Assembly: GCA_900088475.1 (NCBI GenBank)
Contig: FLMG01002416.1
Span: 1,212-52,543, forward strand
DNA length: 51,332 bases
Direction of reading: 5' to 3'
DNA from: Hyphochytrium catenoides
Taxonomy: Eukaryota; Sar; Hyphochytriomycetes; Hyphochytriales; Hyphochytriaceae
Under the pieces are notes generated by a model, which made no database searches, was not told the DNA's origin, and saw only the letters and a program-made list of their open reading frames with translations. Shown in pieces: positions 1 through 9,137 of the stretch; position 1 is the first letter of the stretch; each line of letters opens with the position of its first letter. Both the position numbers and the translations under genes were made by a program.

Positions 1-1
1 C

Positions 2-364
2 GCAGCCACCATGTCGAAGGAGAGTTTAAACGAGAAAGACTTCCGCAGATTCTACCCAAGAGTTGCCGATGAGCACTTTGAGAACAATATGAAGGTCGTC
101 AAGAAGATGAAAGAGCTGGCAGAAGCAAAGAAGGTCAAGCCGGGACAGATAGCGCTTGCTTGGGTACAGCACAAGGGCAAAGATGTGGTACCAATCCCAG
201 GCACGAAGAGAGTCAAGTACTTAGAAGAGAACGTGGCCGCTTATTTTATCAAGCTGAGTGCTGAAGAGATTCAAGAGCTGGATGATTTGTCAAGCACTCT
301 CGGTGGAGACCGTTACCCAGCAGCTTTTATGGGCGCCACATTTCAGCATGTCAAGAACCTTTAA
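2..364 (+). CDS. Aldo/keto reductase, C-terminal fragment (5' end outside window)
   Basis: An open frame running from the window edge to a TAA at 362-364 encodes the C-terminal third of an NADPH-dependent aldo/keto reductase of the AKR13/YakC-like type. Recognisable blocks are KDFRRF followed by PR, the substrate-proximal helix with QIALAWVQ, the nucleotide-binding VVPIPGTKRVKYLEEN segment, and the closing helix LSAEEIQELDDL. The catalytic Asp-Tyr-Lys-His residues lie in the missing N-terminal part, so activity cannot be judged. An ATG at 11 is present, but it falls where family members are already about two thirds through the barrel, so it is probably an internal Met. The frame is open upstream of it to base 2. 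The family reduces aldehydes and ketones in the cytosol; the substrate is unknown. Confidence 0.85.
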   Translation, partial: AATMSKESLNEKDFRRFYPRVADEHFENNMKVVKKMKELAEAKKVKPGQIALAWVQHKGKDVVPIPGTKRVKYLEENVAAYFIKLSAEEIQELDDLSSTLGGDRYPAAFMGATFQHVKNL

Positions 365-1450
365 TAGGATCCTTTAACCAACCAACCTTTTCTGGCAGAA
401 GGAAAGATAACATAGCACGAGGTTCTATAGACAATAAGCATGCCCGAGAGCGAACCTGCCTGGCAGAGGTCGGCCGGGTCCTCTCAATTGTCAGCTCCTT
501 ATTACTCTATAATTGAATGAACGATTAGTCTAGGGTTCTGTTGGATGTCTCGCTCACTGTGTTGTTCATAAACAACCAATCCCTAGGTTAGAAAGCCTCA
601 CAACTCAACCTGTTGGGACGGAAAGCGAAAGGGCATCATGTCCGGGGAGAGAGAGAGAGACCTTGATCTGGGGAGGAGAGACAGTGGCGTAGGAAGCAAG
701 AAGGGCGTTCTCTCAAGGAAGCAGCAGGTGGGAGCAGGGAGAGTGAGCAGCATCAGCCCAAACTTACAGATACATGGAGGCAATGATTCAGAGAAGAGGG
801 GAGAGACTCAAGACTCATAGAAGAGAACGCAGAGTCCGCGAGACAGAGTGAGCTAGAGGTATGACGGTTATTATAGCTGCAAACGGCAGTATGCGTCAAT
901 CAAACGAACAGCAATAACACGTACACGGACGGACCCAATGTTGGGCTTTGGTTCTGCACGTTTAGTCTTACAATCTCTTTTGAGTGCTTTTCAGCGGCTC
1001 TAGCCCTAGGATCTGAGACTGGTCGCCGCCATTTGTGTGAATCCCCCAGATTCCTAGGGCCACCGGAGCCGATTTGTGCCCTATGAACCGCCAGCCGCCC
1101 TCCTCTGATTACTACCGAAGGCCTCATACCTCTCCACCGCTGTTCAAGCTCCATAGTAACTCTACGTGTCAGGAGCTTTTGGCAGGCTCTGTCTGCCGCA
1201 TCAGGAGCTTTATCGAGACTGCGATATCAGGAGCGGCAAGCAGAGCTGCAAGCAGACACGAAGCACTAGAGAGCCCCGGACTTCGGGCGTTCCTTCCTCC
1301 CGCTGACGCGGCTCTGTAGGCTCTCATTGCTCTTGCTCGGCCTTGCTTCCTAGTGGCCGCTGTAAGGAAGTGCCTCAAGAGGTCACGGGCATTCTTAGTC
1401 TGCGGGTAAGGCTTACGGACCCTTATAGTTGCAGTGTAGCCTCCATCACC
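365..1450. other. Intergenic region upstream of the ankyrin gene
   Basis: About 1.1 kb between the reductase stop and the ankyrin start. It holds a short (GA)n stretch near 648-660 and no exon I can support. It presumably contains the 3' UTR of the reductase and the promoter and 5' UTR of the ankyrin gene. Open frames here start with non-ATG codons or look compositionally random. A weak minus-strand frame at 900-1154 was not accepted. Confidence 0.5.
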
Positions 1451-2770
1451 ATGTTCCAGTGGGTGGGAGAGAAGTTAAATGTCAAGAACTTGGGGGAGAT
1501 CCTGGCGCCGTCGCTCTCTCCCGAGCAAGAGCTTCACAAGGCCCTTGAAGATGGGCTTTTAGATAAGGCACAATTGCTGGTTGAAGAGAGAGGCGTTGAT
1601 CATAACGCACTCAGTAATGCCGGCAATATTCCAATGCATACTGCGGCGTATTATGGCCGCGATAGCTTCATTGATTATCTCCTCATGCGAGGTGTAGACG
1701 TCAACGCTAGAGGTGCTAGAGAGAACACGCCAATGCACTACGCCGCCGCGCAGGGCAAGTTTCAGACCGTGAAGCTGCTCGTTAGTCGGGGCGGCAATCC
1801 AGCGCTAAAGAATGACTCAGGAAGAACACCATATGACGTAGCGGTAGGGGACAACCTACGGCAGTACCTTTTACCTCTGCAATTTCAAAGAGAAGATCCA
1901 GCCGAGGCGGCCAGAGTCCTGGGCACCTTAGCGTCCATGGGCATCACGCCCACTAGAGAGATATCTTCTGGCCCTGTGGCTCCCCCTCCAGTTATCCCTC
2001 CTCCTCCTGCGGGAGGCTATCCAGGCATGCATCAGTCAACGTCTCCTCTCTCTGGACCCCCAGGCATGGTTATTCCGCCGCCACCACCTGCGGGCGTACC
2101 GTATGCGCCGCAAATGGCGGGAATGAACTCGGCAGGCAAGCGCTTGGATCCTAAGATCTTCCGCCCGATCAAGGCGGACGGTTTTGGGACAACTGTCGGC
2201 AATCCTGAGCTTTCGGCCAAGTATGGCAATCAAAACATCGTCAAAGAGGTCGCTCCTCCTCCTCCAATGATGGGACCACCAGGGGCTACTTCGCCCCCCC
2301 ATGCGGCAGTCCCAGTGCCTCAGTCCGCCCCTACCCTTCCCGTTGCAGCTCCTCAATATCCTACCTTTGCGGCACCAGGGGCAAACCCTTACGCCAGAGG
2401 CCGATACACAACCTATGATCCACATACGAACTCTGGTCAAGCATTCGTACCCACTGTACAAGCGCACGGGGGAGACCAGCAGTCTCCATCTCTCCCTCAG
2501 CCACCAATGGTGGCTCGACCTAATGTGCAGATTTTCAACCCCATTCAGGGCCAAGGAGGAGCGCTCTCTCAAGTCAACACTCCGTCCCATCCCGCACCTG
2601 TGCAGGTCACTCCTCCGGGATCTCAGGGCTCTCAGGGCTCGGTGAAGGGATTTGCTCCCCCTCCAGTACTTCCCCAACAAGCCATACCAGGACCTCCAGG
2701 ACCTTTTGCGACGCCTCCTCCTCGGCCTGTATCATCTCACGCTCCAGTCGCATCNTTAGCGGAAAGATAA
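1451..2770 (+). CDS. Ankyrin-repeat protein with long proline-rich C-terminus
   Basis: A single-exon gene of 439 residues. The open frame continues upstream to a TTG at 1343, but the first ATG, in good context (CACCATG), is at 1451. Residues about 20-135 form ankyrin repeats with the usual TPMHYAAAQGKFQTVKLLVSRG-type hairpins, although this stretch is broken by degenerate copies. From about residue 170 the chain is dominated by Pro, Gly and Gln with poly-Pro runs (APPPVIPPPP, VIPPPPPAGV), which are likely SH3, WW or profilin ligands. Between two Pro-rich blocks lies an ordered-looking motif, DGFGTTVGNPELSAKYGN. One ambiguous base at 2755 falls in the third position of TCN, which is serine whatever the base. 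Ankyrin plus disorder suggests a scaffold; no enzymatic domain is visible. Confidence 0.85.
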   Translation: MFQWVGEKLNVKNLGEILAPSLSPEQELHKALEDGLLDKAQLLVEERGVDHNALSNAGNIPMHTAAYYGRDSFIDYLLMRGVDVNARGARENTPMHYAAAQGKFQTVKLLVSRGGNPALKNDSGRTPYDVAVGDNLRQYLLPLQFQREDPAEAARVLGTLASMGITPTREISSGPVAPPPVIPPPPAGGYPGMHQSTSPLSGPPGMVIPPPPPAGVPYAPQMAGMNSAGKRLDPKIFRPIKADGFGTTVGNPELSAKYGNQNIVKEVAPPPPMMGPPGATSPPHAAVPVPQSAPTLPVAAPQYPTFAAPGANPYARGRYTTYDPHTNSGQAFVPTVQAHGGDQQSPSLPQPPMVARPNVQIFNPIQGQGGALSQVNTPSHPAPVQVTPPGSQGSQGSVKGFAPPPVLPQQAIPGPPGPFATPPPRPVSSHAPVAXLAER

Positions 2771-3271
2771 GACCATAGTGATAGGGGAGAGATCAGAGAA
2801 AGAGACCTAGACAATCAGCATCAATTTACAGCGGAGGTTCGGCGTTCTACCTCTTTTTCTATCGACAGAAATTGGTGAGTAACTATCAGTGAGAAGACGC
2901 TGACAGTCTCTTTAGAATCGTCCATGGGTCGTAGCTTTGTGAACTCTTAGAATGGCAAAGAGGATAAAACGTTTACTGAGCTTAATCACGTTGTAGAAAG
3001 GACAAGCAGAAGACCCAAAGGAAGTCATGGTGCTATCAGAGAGTGGAGGATGCTATAAGATCATTAAGAATGTCCTCCAAGTGCTCGGCATAGCGCTGGC
3101 CACTGGGTGACTGTAAGTGGTCTGAAGAAGAAGGAAGATACTAGAGCTGTCTATGGTGTGATAGGGCGAAGAGAGACGCATGATTAGTTCAGGAGAAATT
3201 TGTCATTAGCTATTTGCATAATGAGCGTACCACGTTTTAGGTGGCGCTCTAACAAGTCATCTGGGCCATAA
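2771..3271. other. Intergenic spacer between convergent genes
   Basis: About 500 bases between the stop of the ankyrin gene (plus) and the stop of the REEP-like gene (minus). Both flanking genes end here, so it should hold two 3' UTRs. I see no further exon, tRNA or repeat. Confidence 0.5.
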
Positions 3272-5665
3272 TTACCGCGGGATCACTCGCCTCAGGCTCA
3301 TAATGTGGGCCACGGTGGTCTCATAAAGTCGCTGAGCCCCATTAAAATAGGGCAATTGCAACCAAAGGAGTATAGCAAGCTTCGTATGGTACCAAAGAGG
3401 AAGCCATCCGAAGACAGACGACAAGCGGTCATGGAAGTATTCAAAGACGAAGAGAACAACGAAAAATCTTAACCACCGTTCGACGATGGGCAGCAACACG
3501 CCACTGCTCGCAGGGGAGGTTACTTCTCCTCCTTTAGATGGACTTTTCTTCTTCTCCTCAGTCTGAGGTCCACCGAGAAGGATGCCGTTCTTCTGGACAA
3601 TGTTGAGCACTTTCATAGCCGAGTATGCCGGTATGCAGTAAGCAACAAGGAGTGTCCCGAGGTAGGTTAGGAACGAAGGAGTGAAAAAGAAGAAAAAACC
3701 AAGGAGAAGGTATCCGCTGTGCGCCAGCAAATCACTCAGCATATCCCTTCTTTCCTTTGTGAGAACGCCCATCGTCACAAGCATGTTCAGCAGGAAATTA
3801 CTCTGCTGGCTGTCCACGGTTGGCACTGCGACTGTGACATGCCTGTGAGGAAGTAAGACTGCCGTCAGAGAGACTGCGGTTAAGCGAGTCAGGGGCGGGA
3901 CGACGCGTCAAACAAAGTAAAAGACTGCTTCTTCGGTGTGTCAGAAGGGATGAAAATTGATGGGAACAAGTGCTTAAGGGTATAAAAGCATGGGGGGAAT
4001 ACGGAAATGTGGTGAGCACGGGCGGGGGATAAAACAGCTTACGCAGAGCCAAGATGTATAGTGAGGCAAAGGCCGAATAGGAGCGAGTAGATGGAGAGGT
4101 GAGTAGGCTATCCACCACTTTCGCAGCAGGATCTTCCACACGTCGCTATTACCTGTTAACAATGGGCACAAGGATCCTATAGATCACGGTACTTCCTTCT
4201 ACGCCTGGGAACTGAAGCCAGAAGAAAAGTACAGCCCACAGAGGTCCTGTGCCTTGTAAGGACGGCTGCAGCCGGCTTGGAACGAAGACCAGAAGCGTCT
4301 CCATAGCTCTACCGACAGCGCAAAAGACAGCAAGAACCACCCAATACTGCAGACAAAGCGGGAGGCTCCGTAGTGCTCGTTGATACTCTCTCTGTTGCTT
4401 CGACTGCACGTGTCGTTTAGACTTCATGCTCTCTTCTGCCTTGGCACCAGCTCCTGTCTTTTCCGTATTTGTCTGCTCTTCGTCCTCTTCCACCTCCCGC
4501 TCTTTTTCCTCCTCTTTCTCTCCTAGGCGACCTTCTTGCTCCCGTATAGCGTTGAGCGTAAGGACAGAGCGAACTAACGGGTAGTAGAAGCCCGGAATGT
4601 ACACGATCAAGCTGTCAGGGCTAATGCCATAGAGCACAGCCGGGAGAAAGTACAGCGAAGCAACTATGGGAATAAAGAAGAGGACGTGAGGGAGAGCCGC
4701 AGCAGCCACTCTTGACTTCTCTCTTACACTCTGGGACACCCGAAGATACCTTCTCCTGATATTCTGCCGAACTTGCCGAACTCTGGTCCTCAACCTTCCT
4801 ATGTATCCCTGACGCCTAATGAACTCTATCAGCCCTAAACCACCAGCACAGGCTGCGAGAACCTTCGGGTCTTGCTCCATGAGGAATGACCAAAGAGCCT
4901 CTGAAAGGTACCGGACATGTGGAAAGCAGGCTTTTGACGTCGTGACCACTGCCATCATAATGGGTCGCAGAATCAGCATCCATAGCGTGGTCAGAGCTCG
5001 TACTAGGGCTAAGAGAAGGACAAGCACTTCGAGTATAGCCTGCCCTATCTCTGTCCAGTCTGTCTTACTAATGAAGTCGGGAAGGCTCTCTCTTACTTTG
5101 GCATCCACGGTCAATGTCGGCGTCACTCTCGCGATGAGAAACTTCAGATATCTCTTTATACAGCAACGGCGGGCGATAGAGAAGGGCGATGAACAGAAGG
5201 TCAGAGACGACAGAGCGAAAGAAGAGAAAGAAATATCAGAGCCCTTACCATCATTCGAGGCTCGACATCGTCATAGTAGATTGGAGCGGGCATGAAGTTC
5301 GGATCTTCGCTTTCAATGGTGACCGGCTCCGAGTCCTCGGCTAGGTTGACGTTCTCTTCCAAACGTAGTGGAAGATCTCCGTCTGCGTCTGCATGAAGCT
5401 CCATTCTGTGCTGTTGCACATCCAAGGCATCTGGGGCATGGACGGAGCCGCAGACTGCTGACCTATCACTCCCGGGACCATCAGAAATGGAGGGAGACGC
5501 AGCTGCACAGCTGGTGCTTGAAATATCCTCCAAATCGTTCAGCGAAAGACCTGGGGCTATGGGCAGACAGGGGATGACGCACAGTAGCAAAGCCACACTA
5601 TTCTTCCTCCAAATCATCTTGTTTGCCGCTATATTTCGTTCTCGGCACTTTACGGCGCTGCCCAT
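3272..5665 (-). CDS. TB2/DP1/HVA22 (REEP-like) protein with two membrane modules
   Basis: Four exons: 5665-5249, 5141-4153, 4107-4043 and 3825-3272, all joined in phase, giving 674 residues from ATG 5665. REEP/HVA22 proteins insert hydrophobic hairpins in the ER to bend tubules and shape traffic. The chain carries two such modules. The first spans roughly residues 280-470, with hydrophobic HVLFFIPIVASLYFLPAV, then YWVVLAVFCAVGRAMETLL, WLQFPGVEGSTVIYR. The second, in the last exon, has the SGYLLLGFFFFFTPSFL hairpin, LRFFVVLFVFEYFHDRL, and WLQLPYFNGAQRLYE. A basic linker (RTRVRQVRQNIRRRYLR) precedes module one, and a Glu/Lys-rich low-complexity insert lies inside it. The usual family length is 150-250 residues, so this is a duplicated, extended version. 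The 45-nt intron 4108-4152 is very short. Possible further 5' exons are listed separately. Confidence 0.75.
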
Positions 5666-5738
5666 GCTACATATCCATGCGCCACCCTTAACTTACAATA
5701 AACACATAGCAACGCTCAGTCTGCGCAGGCGGCCTAGC

Positions 5739-6230
5739 TCACCAGTATAGGATAGGCTCCATCATTTGCAGCAGATCGGATGCGGAGAGCGACCCGTAAA
5801 CTTCCGACGACCTAAGGCAGAGTATCCTCTGATAGCCCGCCTCACTGAATCCACCTCGCAGAGCTACTAGTCTCAACTGAGCAACCTGAGCTTCAGCGAT
5901 GGCTCTCATAGGAGCTCGGTCTCCAAGAGCTGCATCTCCAGGTACAGAACGATCTCCCAGACATCTGGAAAAGCGTTCAAGAGATTCACAGCAACCGGCA
6001 CCAAAGGAACCACTCTATCACGAATAACAAACGGCCTATCAGGGATAACGATAGGAGAATGCCCAACCAGATTACCCTAATAGGTTACTAGGGTCCCTGT
6101 TTAGCTCTTTGAACATAATCAAGTTCTTGTGGAACTCGATGCCGTTCCGAAGGATACTGGGTATCCACCCATACTACCCATGAGGCGGAACGATCAAGAG
6201 TTTTTTTGCTTGCGATTCTTCCTTTCCCAT
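5739..6230 (-). CDS. Small multi-exon gene or N-terminal exons of the REEP-like gene
   Basis: A chain of short minus-strand exons that keeps phase: 6230-6178 (ATG at 6230), 6096-6076, 6035-5946 and 5904 to a TGA at 5739-5741. Introns are 81, 40 and 41 nt. The product, about 110 residues, starts MGKEESQAKKLLIVPPHG and later reads LVPVAVNLLNAFPDVWEIVL, then SSEVYGSLSASDLLQMMEPI. I do not recognise the family. The terminal TGA overlaps a GTGAGC donor, and splicing 5743 to 5666 would continue in phase straight into the ATG of the REEP-like gene. This may therefore be one longer gene rather than two. The 21-nt second exon is the weakest part. The ATG lies about 250 bp from that of PSMD13, head to head. 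Confidence 0.45.
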
Positions 6231-6479
6231 CAGCAGCAAGCAACTCGGCCCTGTCAGCGCCGCCAGAGCTCCGGCTGAAGAGAGATCACTCGCTGCATTC
6301 TCGAGCTTTGCTGCGCCCATTGCAAGGCTCCCATCATAGTTACTCTCTTTACCGTCTCTTTAACCTACGTTCGGGAATCTCTGGGCCTAGTCATTCTGTG
6401 TGATCGCCTCTCTTCTTTCTTAACTGACACCCTGTTTTCTGGTCAAGAGGCTCCTTGAGTCGCTGCGGCACCAAGAAAG

Positions 6480-8802
6480 ATGAATTTCATAGAGGAGCAG
6501 GCCAATAAATATCCTGAGCTCTCTGAAGATTATTCACAGATTGGAGACCTTTTTAATAGAAAGTAAGTCAGCTTTAGCTCACCAATCCTCCGTCAGTGCC
6601 TTAGCTTTCCTGCCAACACAGGCTATACCACCAGTTATCGGAGAAGCTTGATGCCTTCGTCAACAACCCTAACAACAGTCGCGATGAGAACTTCATTGAC
6701 GTAAGTGCTGTCAAATATATGTAGAGCTTCTGAGCTCTCTCCCGATCAGAAGCTGACGCTCTTTCCTTGAACGTATCAGCTTTATATACACTTCGTCCGA
6801 CCTATTGAGGCCAAACTGAATCAGCTTCGGCTAGTGCAGCTGGTAGCCCTGATATCCCGACAGTACAAAGGTAAGTACAGAGCATCACCCTACCTTAGCA
6901 TCATTGAGCTAGCTCTTTCCGTCTCTGGGACGCTTCTATAAGCTGCTAAGGAATGCATTCATCGACCACATAAATCAGATCCACTCAAGGCAGTTAAGCT
7001 TCTGGAGACACTGGCAGAGAAGGAGCAGCGGCTCGGTGTTGAGGTATCACACTTTCTCTAGATCAAACCAGCTCCCATTCTCTTCTCCGTCTTCCTACTC
7101 CTTGCATTGCATCGTCGACCTATCTCCTACGATGACTAACGTTGGACCCATCCGTTTGCGATACCGTCCCATCTAGGCTCACCTAGTATGCCTGATGGAG
7201 ATTGGGCGCTACAAGGTTACACTTGGACAGACTGATGACGTGAAGACCCTGTTGGAGGAGAAGAGGCCAATTGTAGAGGGCTTGACAGGCGCTGAGCCTG
7301 TGGTGCACGCTTCATTCTATGGCCTGGCTGCCACCTACTTCAAGGTCAGACGTCGGCTTAGATCTGAAGTTTCGGGAGGGAAGAGGGTTTCAGGTTGATG
7401 GGGTGAAGGTGTAAGGATGACGTGATACTACCCAGACTGAGAATTAGACGATAGAGTGAAGGAGAAAAGGTCACCCAGTGCTTGTAGAGAGAAGCTTGGC
7501 ATGGGGAGGCTAGATCAGGTCTCTGACTTTCTGCTCTATGTCCTCCACACTCTTTCTATCTACAGATGCTGGGTCCAGCTGACGCGTTCTATAAGAATGC
7601 GCTCATGTTCTTGGCCTACACGGACTATGATCAACTGACTGCAGCTGCCAAATTTGAACTGGCTACGGACATCTCCCTTGCTGCCTTGAGCGGAGAAGGT
7701 GTTTTCAACTTTGGAGAAGTAGTGAGTAGACGCTTACCTCCTGTGTGCAATGTTCAGTGCGACCGAAGCCTAACCAGGCTTACATTTTTGCCTCTAGCTG
7801 GCCACACCCATTCTTAAGGCATTAGAGGGCACTCCCAATCAATGGCTGTCGCAGCTCATGCATGCCTTCAATCGAGGAGACATTGACGCCTTCAACACGA
7901 TAGTAGGCACACACGCTAAAGAGATCCAGGCACAGGTGAGAGAGAACGTGCCACCAGTTGAAATACGTCTGTTTGGCCTTAGTTTGCGTTGACTTTTGAC
8001 TAGCCTTGGACTACGATCCTAAGCTTCTTTCTCCGTTTATTAAGCACTAACAAGGTATGCGACCTCATTTATCTCTTTCTCTTTCTATGTGCCTCGACCT
8101 TAGCCCTCCCTGGTTGCGAAGGAGGACTACATCAAGCAGAAGATTACTTTGCTTGCGTTGATGGAGCTAGTCTTCCATAAGCCTGCGCACCAGCGGAATA
8201 TCCCCTTCGCAGAGATTGCTGAGGCTATTCGCTTACCCCTTGAACAAGTAAGGGACGGCTAGGTGTTTATTGCAGATGGAGGTTGGCTCTGTCTGACCTA
8301 GAGCTAGCCTTTGACTGGAGTAACACGCGCTCTTCTAAAGTTATATGCGCTTTTGTTCACTGCACACCTATCACTGAGAACGCCAAATGTTTCTGCCTAT
8401 TGGTCGGTGAGCTCACCTTTAGCATTGTTGGTTGCAGGTCGAATGGGTGGTCATGCGAGCGATGTCATTGAAGCTGATCAAGGGTACTATTGACCAGGTG
8501 GAGCAGATGGTCCAGGTGACTTATGTGCAGGTCCGTACCGCGACGAGTTTTAATCTAAGAATAGCGGCTTATAGAGAACTAACTGTTTGCCTCCCGAATG
8601 TCTCTATCTCTCTTGTCCCCTCGCTCTTATCTTCTTGTCTACTTCGTCGTCCCCACCTCTTCCTCTTCTACACTTTCTGCCGCAGCCCCGAGTGCTGGAT
8701 AACTCGCAGATTCAAGAGCTGACAGGCCGTCTGCAGGGCTGGGGAAAGAATGTCCAAGACTCTCTTCTATTCATCGAAGAACAGACTCCGGAGCTGTTCT
8801 AA
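6480..8802 (+). CDS. PSMD13: 26S proteasome non-ATPase regulatory subunit 13 (RPN9)
   Basis: Ten exons joined in phase: 6480-6562, 6622-6700, 6780-6870, 6979-7043, 7177-7344, 7566-7721, 7798-7935, 8104-8247, 8438-8530 and 8686-8802, giving 377 residues, the normal family length. RPN9 is a PCI-domain scaffold of the 19S lid that helps position the deubiquitinase RPN11. Helical repeats fill the N-terminal half. GEGVFNFGEVLATPIL, QWLSQLMHAFNRGDI and the PCI winged helix (FAEIAEAIRLPLEQVEWVVMRAMSLKLIKGTIDQ) match the family closely, as does the ending VTYVQPRVLDNSQIQEL. A 51-nt in-phase open block at 8004-8054 with splice-like borders is not in the family alignment and was left out. Starts about 250 bp from a divergent minus-strand gene. 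Confidence 0.95.
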
Positions 8803-9137
8803 GCTAGCGTCTCTCTTTAAGCCACACAAATAAAGATCTATCGCCCTTTCTCTTCTACACGAGCCGGAATGCGTTTAGAGTATGACCCGCGAGAGACTGC
8901 GAGAGGAGACGTTCGAAAGATTGGCGCGCACTGTGCGGATGCTGAAAGGGTACACAGAGAGCGAGCGCCACCATTGTGCATGTGAAAGTTAAGGACGGGT
9001 AGCCCCATGGATCCCGTTCGTGGGATAATAGACATGTTGCCCTCGCTGAAGTCTTGGCAACGACTGATAGCGGCTGAGGAAGAGTGGGCTCCAGCCAAGG
9101 AGAGACTGTCGCTGAGTGGTAGTAGACCATTGCTGTG
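8803..9137. other. Convergent 3' spacer between PSMD13 and the EF-hand gene
   Basis: 335 bases between two stop codons facing each other. It contains a canonical polyadenylation hexamer 26 bases after the PSMD13 stop and no supported exon. Confidence 0.5.
8829..8834 (+). terminator. Polyadenylation signal AATAAA of PSMD13
   Basis: AATAAA occurs 26 bases downstream of the PSMD13 stop codon, in the position expected for the signal that directs mRNA cleavage. Other genes in the window do not all show this hexamer, so its use as a general signal in this organism is uncertain. Confidence 0.5.

Noticed and set aside
900-1154. 84-codon minus-strand frame
   Set aside because: It has an ATG but no family features, and a tail of hydrophobic codons typical of chance. 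No partner exons.
2036-2680. 214-codon antisense frame under the ankyrin gene
   Set aside because: It is a shadow of the Pro-rich coding sequence (CCN codons read as GGN/NGG), rich in Arg/Trp, with no independent evidence.
8004-8054. 51-nt in-phase open block with TAG/GTATGC borders inside a PSMD13 intron
   Set aside because: Including it would insert 17 residues where RPN9 proteins align without a gap; skipping it gives the standard length. It could be a rare cassette exon.
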